Source: Algoriphagus winogradskyi
GTDB taxonomy: Bacteria > Bacteroidota > Bacteroidia > Cytophagales > Cyclobacteriaceae
Direction of reading: 5' to 3'
Length of the DNA stretch: 64,000 nt
Assembly: GCF_900182815.1 (NCBI RefSeq)
Contig: NZ_FXUA01000002.1
Span: 868,001 to 932,000, forward strand
Position 1 is the stretch's first letter, and every line of letters begins with the position of its first letter. Under the pieces are notes generated by a model, which was not told where the DNA came from, did no database searches, and was given only the letters and a program-made list of their open reading frames with translations. Position numbers and translations under genes: made by a program. This document shows, in pieces, positions 47,661 to 55,736 of this stretch.

Positions 47661-48956
47661 ATGAATCTTTCAATTTTATATACTCTCTTCAAAAATAGTA
47701 CTGGCGTAAGCACTGACACTCGGAAAATCGAAAAAGGCAATATCTTTTTTGCGCTCAAAGGTCCAAATTTCGATGCCAATGCTTTCGCGCCAAAGGCATT
47801 GGAAATGGGAGCTTCGGTAGTCGTGATTGATGACATTACTCATTTTGTTGAAGACGATGAGCGGTATTTTTTAGCAGCAGATTGTTTGAAGATGCTTCAG
47901 GATTTGGCAAATTATCATCGTAGGCAACTCGCTATTCCTATTATAGGATTGACGGGGTCAAATGGAAAAACAACCACTAAGGAATTGATGAAGGCGGTTT
48001 TAGGCAAGAAGTCCAAAACTGCCGCGACAGTTGGGAATCTGAATAATCATATAGGTGTACCGCTAACTTTACTCGCGATTGATGAAAAAGATGAGATCGC
48101 AATTGTGGAAATGGGAGCGAATAAGCAAGGAGATATTGAAGAGCTTTGCTTGATTGCCGAGCCGACTCATGGTGTGATCACTAACATTGGTAAAGCGCAT
48201 CTGGAAGGAATGGGTGGCCCGGAAGGAGTGCTGAAAACGAAGACGGAATTGTTCCAGTTTTTGAGAGTAAATGACGGGAAGGTTTTTATCAATTCTCAGG
48301 ATCCAATCTTGTCAAATTTTTCAAGGAGATTTGAAAGTCCAATTCTTTATCCTGCAAAGGGGGATTTCTGTGAAGTGACTTTTCAAGAAGCAAATCCATT
48401 TGTGAAGTTTTCAGTTGAAGGCTCGGAAGAGGTTTATCTTAGTTCGCTAATCGGTGCTTATAATTTTGGAAATATTGCTACAGCGTTGACCATTGGAAAG
48501 TTTTTCGGAGTGGAGATGGAAAAAGCTGTAGAAGGAATAGTCGAATACAAGCCATCGAATATGCGTTCCCAATTGATTGAAAAGCGCAGTAATTTGATCA
48601 TACTTGATGCCTACAATGCAAATCCATCAAGTATGGAAGTTGCGATTCGGACTTTTGGAGCTATGACTGGCAAAAGGCATAAAATGCTGATCCTTGGCGA
48701 TATGTTTGAATTGGGAGATCATGCTGAAGCGGAGCATGCCAAGCTGGGAGAGTTTATCAGTGAATATGAAATTGAAAAGGTCTGCTTTACAGGTCAGCTG
48801 ATAGTTTCAGCGCTGGCTAAATATCCAAAAGCATTGTATTTCCCAGATCCTTTTTCATTTAGAAATTGGCTTCAGGATAGCAAATTGGAGGATTATCTGA
48901 TTCTGATTAAAGGAAGTCGCGGGATGAAGCTGGAAGGATTGGTTGATTTTATTTAA
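47661..48956 (+). CDS. murF: UDP-N-acetylmuramoyl-tripeptide--D-alanyl-D-alanine ligase
   Basis: The 431-residue Mur ligase adds D-Ala-D-Ala to the peptidoglycan precursor. ATP-binding loop GLTGSNGKTTTKEL is near residue 108, followed by GNLNNHIGVPLTLL, EMGANKQGDIEEL and LDAYNANPSSM, all MurF signatures. I start it at ATG 47661 (MNLSILYTLF), which matches the family; the longer frame from 47622 adds 13 residues. It stands alone and its 3' end overlaps the convergent PIN-toxin gene by 8 bases. Confidence 0.95.
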   Translation: MNLSILYTLFKNSTGVSTDTRKIEKGNIFFALKGPNFDANAFAPKALEMGASVVVIDDITHFVEDDERYFLAADCLKMLQDLANYHRRQLAIPIIGLTGSNGKTTTKELMKAVLGKKSKTAATVGNLNNHIGVPLTLLAIDEKDEIAIVEMGANKQGDIEELCLIAEPTHGVITNIGKAHLEGMGGPEGVLKTKTELFQFLRVNDGKVFINSQDPILSNFSRRFESPILYPAKGDFCEVTFQEANPFVKFSVEGSEEVYLSSLIGAYNFGNIATALTIGKFFGVEMEKAVEGIVEYKPSNMRSQLIEKRSNLIILDAYNANPSSMEVAIRTFGAMTGKRHKMLILGDMFELGDHAEAEHAKLGEFISEYEIEKVCFTGQLIVSALAKYPKALYFPDPFSFRNWLQDSKLEDYLILIKGSRGMKLEGLVDFI

Positions 48957-49368
48957 AAAGGGCTAGGAATTCTTGCGGAGTAAATACTGGAAGGGTGGAT
49001 AACTTATAATCTTTTTTATTACGGGTAATGATAGCTTCTATTCTCGAGTTTTGATTGGCTGTTTCAAATTGAATAGCATCTTCAAAATCCGTGAATCCAT
49101 TTCGGAAAGCGTTTCTAATTTCGGCATCTCCAACCGGAAGAATTTTGCAATACTCTAAAATCTGTTGTATGGACTTTATAGTTAGCTCTTTCCCAATTTC
49201 TTTTCTAGCCACGTAAAAGGAATTAGAAATCATGAGGCTTGAAAAAAAAATTGAAACTTCTCCGTTCGCTGCCAAGAGAAATATTGCGTTTGATTTTTCC
49301 ACAAATGGATCTCGCGTTAATAAAGTATCCAAGAAAATATCCGAATCAACAAAAATATTATGAGCCAT
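48949..49368 (-). CDS. PIN domain toxin-like ribonuclease (VapC type)
   Basis: The 139-residue protein has a PIN fold with acidic residues in FVDSDIFLDTL near the start, a central Glu in ANGEVSIFFSS, and a late DFEDAIQFETA that supplies the other metal-binding acids. PIN toxins cut tRNA or rRNA. The start overlaps the end of the upstream antitoxin-like gene by 11 bases, the typical toxin-antitoxin coupling. The pair lies at the convergent end of murF. Confidence 0.85.
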   Translation of the reverse strand: MAHNIFVDSDIFLDTLLTRDPFVEKSNAIFLLAANGEVSIFFSSLMISNSFYVARKEIGKELTIKSIQQILEYCKILPVGDAEIRNAFRNGFTDFEDAIQFETANQNSRIEAIITRNKKDYKLSTLPVFTPQEFLALFK

Positions 49369-49684
49369 ATTTTTTCATTAATTCCTCTGTTAGAATCTTT
49401 TTGTCTACTGACAATTCGGAATACTCTAATTCAGGATTGATTTTTGGCTTACGTGCAAAAAAAGTCTCCAAATTCTTAGGAAATGGCTCAGTCCCATCCA
49501 AAATCCTCTTTACAAGTTCAGGGTCTTTAGGGCTTATATTCTCTAAGACTTTTTCCTTAGATTCAGTCACATCCGATAAAAGTGTTTCAACCAAAGCAGA
49601 TAAACTTAGCCCTTGCTCTTCAGCATGCTTTTTTGCTTTTTCAGCAAGTTTTTCGTTGATGTCTAATGTTACCTTCGTTGTCAT
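49358..49684 (-). CDS. DUF6364-like antitoxin
   Basis: At 108 residues it begins MTTKVTLDINEKLAEKAKKH, a ribbon-helix-helix-like N terminus of the DUF6364 family common beside PIN toxins, and ends in a charged extension (about 75-108) that could wrap the toxin. It is the first gene of the pair and probably represses its own promoter. The family call rests on the opening segment and gene context. Confidence 0.78.
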   Translation of the reverse strand: MTTKVTLDINEKLAEKAKKHAEEQGLSLSALVETLLSDVTESKEKVLENISPKDPELVKRILDGTEPFPKNLETFFARKPKINPELEYSELSVDKKILTEELMKKYGS

Positions 49685-49816
49685 GACTTCTGGATTATTC
49701 CATATAATTTAAGAAGATTTCTTCCAGTATTGAAATCAATTTTGCCTCAGTAAAGTTTACTTAAGTTTCCGATATCAGACGATTTTCAGATTTCAATAGT
49801 TACAAAAACCAACAAT

Positions 49817-50494
49817 ATGCGCCCATACTTACCTTTTTTAGCAGCCCTCGCCGAACATAACTCCAAAGAATGGATGGATGCCAATAAAAATTGGTACCAG
49901 GAAACCAGAGCTGAATTTTTGGAAGATGTAGCAGTTTTACTGAAAGGAATAGGAGAATGGGAACCTGAATTGTTGGTATTTAAGCCCAAAGATTGTGTCT
50001 TCAGGCAAAATCGTGATATACGCTTTTCTGCCAACAAGATGCCATACAAAACTAATTTTGGCGCCTATTTTTCTCCTAAAGGAAAGAAGTCAGAAGGTCC
50101 AGGATATTACCTTCAGATCCAACCCGACAATTCTTTTATGGCTGGAGGAATATGGATGCCTCAGGCAGAGACGTTGAAAAAAATCAGAAAAGAAATAGAT
50201 TACTCAGGAGCAGAACTTACACAGATTGAAAGCAATAAAGACTTTAAATCACTTTTTGGCCAGATAGAGGGCGAAAAACTCAAAACAAGCCCACGCGATT
50301 ACGAGGCTGATCATGAGTTTATAGAATACTTGAGGTTAAAGAGCTTTACTGTTTCTTCCAAAATCTCAGACCGGGATATTGAGTCTGGAAACTTCATAAA
50401 TATCGCTTTGGATGGCTTTCAGAAAATGAGACCACTTCAAAATTTCCTTTCCAAAGCAATTGAGGATGTGGAAGACGGATCGGGAATATTGTAG
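49817..50494 (+). CDS. DUF2461 domain-containing protein
   Basis: The 225-residue protein fits the DUF2461 family (TIGR02453): it opens with LPFLAALAEHNSKEWMDANK and has FRQNRDIRFSANKMPYKTNFG and the GPGYYLQIQPDNSFMAGGIW core. Function is unknown although the family is widespread in Bacteroidota. No signal peptide or membrane segment. Single gene. Confidence 0.9.
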   Translation: MRPYLPFLAALAEHNSKEWMDANKNWYQETRAEFLEDVAVLLKGIGEWEPELLVFKPKDCVFRQNRDIRFSANKMPYKTNFGAYFSPKGKKSEGPGYYLQIQPDNSFMAGGIWMPQAETLKKIRKEIDYSGAELTQIESNKDFKSLFGQIEGEKLKTSPRDYEADHEFIEYLRLKSFTVSSKISDRDIESGNFINIALDGFQKMRPLQNFLSKAIEDVEDGSGIL

Positions 50495-50546
50495 ATTTTA
50501 AGTGCAAGTATCAAGTCGCTAGATTCAAGTCTATAGAACTGAGATC

Positions 50547-51383
50547 CTAGATTTCAGGCCTAATTTCAAAATTGAAATCCCGAATTTTTTCTAATACAGC
50601 CGCTACACCATCTTCTTTGTTGTGATGAGTAATTTCCTTTGCGACAGCTTTAACCTCCATTCGGGCATTGTCCACAGCGACTCCCCAGCCTACAGATTGT
50701 AGCAGGTCTATATCATTATAATTATCTCCAAAAGCTACCACGGATTCCATTCCGAAATCAAAGGCATGCTCAAGAATTTTTCGAAGTCCGGTGGCTTTTG
50801 AAATGGCTTTTGGAGCGATTTCCAAATACGTTTCGCTGGATCTATACAAATGCAAATCAAGGGAATGTTCTGAGTGCAATTCGCCAAAAAGCCAAGCCAT
50901 CTCATTGGATTCTCCCATGCACATTACTTTATGAGCACCAGAATTATTCTTTGTCCAAAGATCAACCACCTCGTGACCTGGAAGCCAATCGCATTGAACT
51001 TTCGTGTTTTTTACCTCGCGCTGTGACCAGTAATCGTCTTTTTCCTCATACCACTTTTCTCCCTGATACAAACTCACATGAATGTCAGTTTTTTGAGTGA
51101 GATGAAGGATTTTGGCAACCAAATCTACAGGGACGCTGACATCTTCGAGCACTTCTCCATCAGCACTCAAGACATAGCCACCATTGTAGCAAATCAAAGG
51201 TTGTGGAAATCTATTCATATCATGAAGCAAATGCCGCATTGCATCGGGCATGCGGGAACTTGCTAAAATCACAGGAAATTCCATGGGTAAGTCGTTCACC
51301 ACGGCTTTGAGGCGAGGGGATAAATCACGCACCGAATTGAGAAGGGTTCCGTCAATATCAGAGCAAAAAGCTTTTATTTCCAT
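50547..51383 (-). CDS. Cof-type HAD-IIB family hydrolase
   Basis: The 278-residue phosphatase has the nucleophile motif FCSDIDGTLL near residue 7, motif II around ILASSRMP, the cap domain (about 80-190), and motif IV GDNYNDIDLLQ with preceding Lys in AISKATGLRKIL. Cof-type enzymes dephosphorylate sugar or nucleotide phosphates. Start is ATG 51383, whose A is shared with the stop of the upstream gene (TGATG), so translation is coupled; the TTG one codon earlier is unlikely. Confidence 0.9.
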   Translation of the reverse strand: MEIKAFCSDIDGTLLNSVRDLSPRLKAVVNDLPMEFPVILASSRMPDAMRHLLHDMNRFPQPLICYNGGYVLSADGEVLEDVSVPVDLVAKILHLTQKTDIHVSLYQGEKWYEEKDDYWSQREVKNTKVQCDWLPGHEVVDLWTKNNSGAHKVMCMGESNEMAWLFGELHSEHSLDLHLYRSSETYLEIAPKAISKATGLRKILEHAFDFGMESVVAFGDNYNDIDLLQSVGWGVAVDNARMEVKAVAKEITHHNKEDGVAAVLEKIRDFNFEIRPEI

Positions 51384-51655
51384 CAATCGAAGTCAGACCA
51401 GTTTACATCATCAGCAAAATTGGCAAATACACCAAAACCAATAACAGCTATAAAAATGATTACAAGAGCGAAAATAATGAGTTTGACTATCAACTCTGCC
51501 TTTGCCCAGTTTGCCTTTTCAGGGTCGGTATTTTTGTCTGTTGCCCATACAATAAGCATGATCAAACCAATCAAAGGGAGGCGTTTCACCAAAACCGCGA
51601 TTATCCATTCTCCAAGAGAAGTTGGTGGTTTTTTGTATTCATTAGGTAATTCCAT
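51383..51655 (-). CDS. Small membrane protein with two helices, unknown function
   Basis: The 90-residue product begins ATG at 51655 and has two hydrophobic helices (about 15-37 and 55-82). The segment between, PEKANWAKAELIVK, is a motif frequent in uncharacterised small membrane proteins of Bacteroidota. It is coupled to the Cof-type phosphatase gene through a one-base overlap. No role can be assigned. Confidence 0.6.
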   Translation of the reverse strand: MELPNEYKKPPTSLGEWIIAVLVKRLPLIGLIMLIVWATDKNTDPEKANWAKAELIVKLIIFALVIIFIAVIGFGVFANFADDVNWSDFD

Positions 51656-51671
51656 CAATAAATAGGTTTAG

Positions 51672-52094
51672 TTAAAAATCTTTTGTGTCAAACAGGTACT
51701 CCTGCATGGCCACATTCTCAGGATTAGTAGGGTCTGTTTGAATAAACTGCACTGTAATTTGTTGATAATCTTCAGCTTTTTCAAAATCCCGCAGATAAAG
51801 TTCAGCGCATTTTCTGGCTAAAACCTCGGGCTGATTCCCCAGAACAAGAGGGTCACCATTTTCCAGTTTCAGGAAAATCGTAGAAGTAGTGGAATCATTT
51901 GCAGTTGATTTGCTGAGGTTGACATTCATTCCTTGGAACTTTCCGAGCATCCGTATTTCTTCAGAAGGCATAAACCCTTCACCCATCATTGCTTCCATTC
52001 CTTTGAAAGCAAACTTGGCGATATTCTCAGGATTGCAGGAACAGGAGCTGAGGGTGGCTAGAAAAAGTGAAAGTATAATAATCCGATTTCGCAT
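51672..52094 (-). CDS. Small lipoprotein of unknown function
   Basis: The 140-residue protein has a lipoprotein signal ending LATLSSCSCNPEN, with the lipobox Cys about residue 18 and a second Cys two residues later. The rest contains a helix around PEVLARKCAELYLRDFEKAE and no motif I recognise. It is the middle gene of a minus-strand run with gaps of 16 and 44 bases. Confidence 0.7.
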   Translation of the reverse strand: MRNRIIILSLFLATLSSCSCNPENIAKFAFKGMEAMMGEGFMPSEEIRMLGKFQGMNVNLSKSTANDSTTSTIFLKLENGDPLVLGNQPEVLARKCAELYLRDFEKAEDYQQITVQFIQTDPTNPENVAMQEYLFDTKDF

Positions 52095-52138
52095 ATTGAA
52101 TTCCAGCTGGAAGGTGGTTTATGCGAATTTAAACAATC

Positions 52139-52555
52139 TTAGGTAGATCTTTTCGAGATGACTAAAATAACACGCTTGTCCTCAGGCTTATGTGGACTGT
52201 TAAGGTCTAGGTGTGGGACAGCGTCGATCAATTTTACAGTATATTCTTCGGTGGAAAATTGAACAGGATAGCCACTGAAGGATTCTTCTGTACTGAGTTT
52301 AAGCTGATAGTCCTTGCCCTCAATTGTTAGCATTCCTTCGATCATAATCATTCCTTGCCAAATGCATTGTGCTCCAGCCGGGCAACGAGAATCCTGAATG
52401 TCAAAAAGTGTAATGGAAATATTTTTAGGACAGTTTTGGATTGTTTCATCGATTGCTATCTCAAATTCTTTTCCAAGGTCAAACCCTTTGCAATCATTGT
52501 CATCACACGAGAATAAAAGCGATACTAACATGAATATAATCAATAGGTTGCGCAT
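52139..52555 (-). CDS. Small lipoprotein of unknown function
   Basis: At 138 residues it has a lipoprotein signal ending SLLFSCDDNDCKG. Beta-strands and a Cys pair around DSRCPAGAQCIWQG suggest a small disulfide-stabilised domain, like the uncharacterised lipoproteins that carry a RCPxxxQCxW motif. It has no enzyme signature. It leads the minus-strand run that ends with the Cof-type phosphatase. Confidence 0.7.
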   Translation of the reverse strand: MRNLLIIFMLVSLLFSCDDNDCKGFDLGKEFEIAIDETIQNCPKNISITLFDIQDSRCPAGAQCIWQGMIMIEGMLTIEGKDYQLKLSTEESFSGYPVQFSTEEYTVKLIDAVPHLDLNSPHKPEDKRVILVISKRST

Positions 52556-52667
52556 AGCGAATCGATTTATAGATTGCTCAGAAGTATTATCTATACGGAG
52601 TTGAGGAAGGAAGTGCTACAAAGTGCTCTGCGCGAGCTAGAGATTAGCGGCATCCTAAAAAAACAAA

Positions 52668-52782
52668 AAAGCTTCACATTTCTCTAAAGCTTTTCAAAAG
52701 TGAATCCCGAATACTATTGGGAGAAACGTTGACCTTCCCGAATGCTTTCGGGACGCTTTAGCCATGTGTTTGGGGGATATAA
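52668..52782 (-). repeat. Third, most decayed tRNA/hairpin/terminator unit
   Basis: Read on the minus strand, this segment holds a short tRNA-D-arm-like GGCTAAAGCG, the same palindrome TCCCGAA-AGCA-TTCGGGA and AGGTCA as the unit at 52816-52886 (34 bases identical, 52731-52764 against 52841-52874), a second palindrome CCCAATAGTATTCGGG, and a terminator-like hairpin of AAAGCTT and AAGCTTT. The T-arm and acceptor sequence are no longer recognisable. The rest of the intergenic stretch from 52556 to 52667 shows no gene. Confidence 0.55.
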
Positions 52783-52811
52783 AAAAAGCTCCACATTTCT
52801 GCGAAGCTTTT
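52783..52811 (-). terminator. Terminator hairpin, copy 2 (identical to the tRNA-Ala terminator)
   Basis: This hairpin is base-for-base the same as that at 53152-53180 and sits at the same distance from its tRNA-like unit. It is part of the 63-bp exact direct repeat at 52783-52845. Confidence 0.75.
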
Positions 52812-52845
52812 GAAGTGGAGGATAACGGAGTCGAACCGATGACCT
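52783..52845. repeat. 63-bp exact direct repeat, left copy
   Basis: Identical over its whole length to 53152-53214. It contains the terminator hairpin plus the tRNA-Ala T-arm and 3' acceptor strand. The two copies flank the GIY-YIG nuclease gene. Confidence 0.95.
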
Positions 52846-52886
52846 TCCCGAATGCTTTCGGGACGCTTTAGCCAGCTGATCTAATC
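52816..52886 (-). pseudogene. tRNA-Ala-like pseudogene with hairpin in place of the anticodon arm
   Basis: On the minus strand the D-arm region (GATTAG, one change, TCAGCTGGCTA, one change, AGCG) and the T-arm plus 3' acceptor strand match the tRNA-Ala at 53185-53258. The 17-base anticodon arm is replaced by an 18-base palindrome with 7-bp stem TCCCGAA/TTCGGGA. The 5' acceptor strand no longer pairs beyond GAT. It cannot be a working tRNA. The stop codon of the GIY-YIG gene lies inside its D-arm side. Confidence 0.85.
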
Positions 52887-53138
52887 GATATTAGTTTCAG
52901 ATACTAACCATTCAATATATTTCCTGCTTTTTTTCTTTTTGATTTCTAATTCTCTTTTGAGTGCAGATCTCCGGTCCGATAGGCTTTCTGTATATTTTAT
53001 GACCCAATCTGGAGCTCCGGCTTTAGTAGAAGGAGTAGAGCCGGAATTATGATGCTTTAAACGTGCCTCAATTTTGTCCGTAGAACCAATGTAATACCTG
53101 TCTGTTTTGCTAGAATAAAGGATGTAAATGAAATACAT
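52881..53138 (-). CDS. Small GIY-YIG nuclease, tRNA-associated (possible homing-type element)
   Basis: The 85-residue product (ATG 53138) is a stand-alone GIY-YIG domain of the UPF0213/YhbQ type: FIYILYSS and YYIGST form the two motifs, ARLKHHNSG supplies the arginine helix, and ELEIKKKKSRKYIEWL holds the conserved Glu and basic patch. The ORF could extend to 53165, but that would run through the terminator hairpin. It lies just after the intact tRNA-Ala and its stop is inside the degenerate second tRNA copy. Flanking 63-bp repeats suggest the nuclease and a piece of tRNA move as one element. No recombinase accompanies it. Confidence 0.85.
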   Translation of the reverse strand: MYFIYILYSSKTDRYYIGSTDKIEARLKHHNSGSTPSTKAGAPDWVIKYTESLSDRRSALKRELEIKKKKSRKYIEWLVSETNID

Positions 53139-53151
53139 GCCTTGAAAATAC

Positions 53152-53180
53152 AAAAAGCTCCACATTTCTGCGAAGCTTTT
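53152..53180 (-). terminator. Rho-independent terminator of tRNA-Ala
   Basis: Four bases after the tRNA 3' end, AAAAGCTTC pairs with GGAGCTTTT (one G-U pair) and runs into Ts. It separates the tRNA from the nuclease gene, whose expression would need read-through or another promoter. Confidence 0.8.
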
Positions 53181-53184
53181 GAAG

Positions 53185-53214
<30 letters not shown>
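53152..53214. repeat. 63-bp exact direct repeat, right copy
   Basis: Identical to 52783-52845. This copy comprises the terminator and the 3' part of the intact tRNA-Ala; the start-to-start distance is 369 bases. Confidence 0.95.
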
Positions 53215-53259
<45 letters not shown>

Positions 53260-53269
53260 TTTGGGTTTG

Positions 53270-53300
53270 CAAATATAGACCTAGGTTTTTGCTGTGCAAA
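53270..53300 (-). promoter_or_regulatory. Strong Bacteroidota-type promoter of tRNA-Ala
   Basis: On the minus strand TTTG (53300-53297) is followed by exactly 19 bases and then TATATTTG (53277-53270), a full match to TTTG-N19-TAnnTTTG. The start point would fall a few bases before the tRNA 5' end. Confidence 0.85.
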
Positions 53301-53307
53301 GGAAATT

Positions 53308-53928
53308 TTACTCGGTTGCGTAATTAATTCGGGTCATGATACTTCGGCCAAGTGTGACTTCATCAGTAAATTCTAATTCCCCGCCTACAGGAATTCCCCG
53401 AGCAATAGAACTCACCTGAATTCCTTTTTCTTTCAGCTTTTTTGCGAGATAGAAGGATGTAGTGTCGCCCTCCATAGTTGCACTTAGTGCCAAAATCACT
53501 TCTTTGATTGGTTCAGTTTGCGCAGCTGCTTCTACTCTAGCTAGCAAAGATTCTATTTTCAATTCCTCCGGTCCTATACCTTGTATCGGCGAAATTACCC
53601 CGCCAAGCACGTGATACTTTCCTTGATACTGATTTGTATTCTCTATTGCGAGTACATCACGAATGTCTTCGACCACGCAAAGTAGGGAGCCGTCGCGCCG
53701 ATGACTTAGGCAGATGCTACATTCTTCGGCATCGGAGATATTATGGCAGGTTTTGCAATATTGGATCTCAGAGCGCATACGGGTGATCGCCAAAGCTAAA
53801 GCTTCGGTGTTTGCCTCGTGCTGCTTGAGCAGATGAAGAGCTAGTCGAAGGGCTGTTTTCTTACCAATACCCGGAAGTCGGGAAATTTCGGTGACAGCAT
53901 CCTCTATCAGTTTGGAAGGGAAATTCAA
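53308..53928 (-). CDS. recR: Recombination protein RecR
   Basis: The 206-residue protein loads RecA on gapped DNA with RecFO. The N-terminal helix-hairpin-helix has LPGIGKKTALRLALHLL, the zinc finger is CKTCHNISDAEECSIC, and the Toprim domain includes CVVEDIRDVLAIE. The start is a TTG (53928) because the only in-frame ATG codons are far inside; the opening NFPSKLIEDAV agrees with Cytophagales RecR. It follows clpS by 12 bases. Confidence 0.94.
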   Translation of the reverse strand: MNFPSKLIEDAVTEISRLPGIGKKTALRLALHLLKQHEANTEALALAITRMRSEIQYCKTCHNISDAEECSICLSHRRDGSLLCVVEDIRDVLAIENTNQYQGKYHVLGGVISPIQGIGPEELKIESLLARVEAAAQTEPIKEVILALSATMEGDTTSFYLAKKLKEKGIQVSSIARGIPVGGELEFTDEVTLGRSIMTRINYATE

Positions 53929-53940
53929 TTCTGAGTGGAT

Positions 53941-54234
53941 TTAAACGATTGCGGCTTGGATTCCGGCATCTAATATAGCTTCACACATAGGTTTTAGCTC
54001 TGTGATACTTCCTTTTTTTACCGCACATTTTCCTCTATAGTGTATGGTGATGGTGCATTGCTCTGCCTGCTCTATGCTATGCTTGCAGACTTTCATCAGA
54101 ATCTTGATTACATGATCGAATGTGTTGAATTCGTCATTGTAGACAATCAAGTCGTTAGATTCAATATCTATCAAATCCTCCACCAGAACTTCTGATTCCT
54201 CAATGTATGGAAATGGGTCGTTTGAATGATTCAT
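53941..54234 (-). CDS. clpS: ATP-dependent Clp protease adaptor ClpS
   Basis: The 97-residue adaptor delivers N-end-rule substrates to ClpAP. It has the core VYNDEFNTFDHVIKILMKV and the helix HSIEQAEQCTITIHYRGKC. The N terminus carries an acidic extension (about 7-26, EESEVLVEDLIDIESND). Compared with E. coli ClpS the DNDDYT loop reads NDEFNT. It is co-transcribed with recR and divergent from the symporter gene, with 53 bases between the coding starts. Confidence 0.88.
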   Translation of the reverse strand: MNHSNDPFPYIEESEVLVEDLIDIESNDLIVYNDEFNTFDHVIKILMKVCKHSIEQAEQCTITIHYRGKCAVKKGSITELKPMCEAILDAGIQAAIV

Positions 54235-54287
54235 TTTGCAAAATTAAGAATATTGAACAACTTAGCGAACCCACTTCAATACGATTT

Positions 54288-55733
54288 ATGAATTCCCAAC
54301 TAGTCCTACTGGTAATCTGTTGCTATTTTTTGCTGCTGTTTCTAATTTCTTACTTCACTTCCCGTAAAGTTTCGGCAGATACCTTCTTCACCGGAGACCG
54401 TCAATCGCCTTGGTTTCTGGTTGCTTTTGGGATGATTGGAGCCTCACTTTCAGGGGTTACTTTCATATCTGTCCCAGGGGAAGTTGGCAATTCTAACTTC
54501 TTTTACTTCCAAGTTGTTTTGGGTTACACGCTGGGTTATTTCGTGATAGCCAAAGTGCTATTGCCGCTTTATTACCGACTGAATCTCGTTTCAATTTACT
54601 CTTACCTAGAAGATAGGTTCGGATTTTGGTCCTATAAAACAGGAGCATTTTTCTTTATTCTCTCCAGAACTTTGGGCTCCTCGATTCGGGTTTTTTTAGT
54701 CGCAAGTGTCCTTCAACTCATTCTCTTCGATTCCTTGGGTATTCCTTTTTGGGTTTCGGTATTGATTACAGTTGGGCTGATCTGGCTTTATACGCATCGT
54801 GGCGGTATCAAGACGGTGGTGTGGACAGATACGCTTCAGACTTTTTTCATGCTTGCCGCAGTGGTGGTTTGTGTAATCATGGTGGGGAATGCACTAAACT
54901 TCGATGGAGTGAGTGATTATTTCAAAGCAGTCTCCAATGATCCACGATCACAGATTTTCAATTGGGATTGGAAAGCCGGTACCAATTTCTTTAAGCAGTT
55001 TATCTCTGGAGCATTTATCACAATCGTAATGACAGGCTTGGATCAAGATATGATGCAAAAGAATTTGACCTGTAAGAACATAGGTGAGGCACAGAAAAAC
55101 ATGTTCTGGTTTACGACGATTTTGGTCTTTGTGAACTTACTTTTCTTAGCGCTCGGTGTGTTACTTTTTCTTTATGCAGAGACTCAGGGCGTTCAGATAC
55201 CTGCCAAAACTGATGAGCTGTTCCCACTACTTGCCACAGAATATTTCTCACCGTTTGCAGGAATAATATTTGTATTGGGCATTACAGCTGCAGCCTATTC
55301 CAGTGCAGATTCCACCTTGACTGCGCTGACAACTTCATTTTGTATAGATTTTTTGGAGATAGAGAAAAGATATCCTGTGGAAAAGCGGGTTTCGGTTCGG
55401 AAGAAAGTCCATATCGTATTCACCTTTGTGATGTTTGTTGTGATCTTGGCTTTCCATTGGATCAATGACCAGAGTGTAATCAATTCTGTTTTTGTAATTG
55501 CTGGCTATACCTATGGTCCTTTGCTCGGACTATATGCTTTTGGATTATTTACTAAATGGCAGGTGAAGGATAAGTTTGTGCCTTACCTCGCTGTTATTGC
55601 TCCTGTCATGACTTTTGCGATAGCTTCTAATTCGGAGAAATTATTCTGGGGTTATAAATTCGGTTTCGAAGCCCTGATCCTGAATGGACTGATTATGTTC
55701 CTTGGGTTGTATTTGTTGAGGAAGAAAGAGTAG
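54288..55733 (+). CDS. Sodium:solute symporter (SSS family)
   Basis: The 481-residue protein has about 13 membrane helices in the SSS fold. Family cues are FYFTSRK-like charged start after helix 1, TGDRQSPWFLVAFGMIGASL and GVTFISVPGEV in the first helices, and AYSSADSTLTALTTSF in a late one, the sodium-binding helix. It imports a small organic solute with Na+. I chose the ATG at 54288; the open frame upstream to 54207 overlaps clpS on the other strand and has no signal character. Substrate unknown. Confidence 0.9.
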   Translation: MNSQLVLLVICCYFLLLFLISYFTSRKVSADTFFTGDRQSPWFLVAFGMIGASLSGVTFISVPGEVGNSNFFYFQVVLGYTLGYFVIAKVLLPLYYRLNLVSIYSYLEDRFGFWSYKTGAFFFILSRTLGSSIRVFLVASVLQLILFDSLGIPFWVSVLITVGLIWLYTHRGGIKTVVWTDTLQTFFMLAAVVVCVIMVGNALNFDGVSDYFKAVSNDPRSQIFNWDWKAGTNFFKQFISGAFITIVMTGLDQDMMQKNLTCKNIGEAQKNMFWFTTILVFVNLLFLALGVLLFLYAETQGVQIPAKTDELFPLLATEYFSPFAGIIFVLGITAAAYSSADSTLTALTTSFCIDFLEIEKRYPVEKRVSVRKKVHIVFTFVMFVVILAFHWINDQSVINSVFVIAGYTYGPLLGLYAFGLFTKWQVKDKFVPYLAVIAPVMTFAIASNSEKLFWGYKFGFEALILNGLIMFLGLYLLRKKE

Positions 55734-55736
55734 CAT

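Noticed and set aside
52816..52886. Second functional tRNA-Ala
   Set aside because: The anticodon arm is replaced by a hairpin and the 5' acceptor strand cannot pair with the 3' strand.
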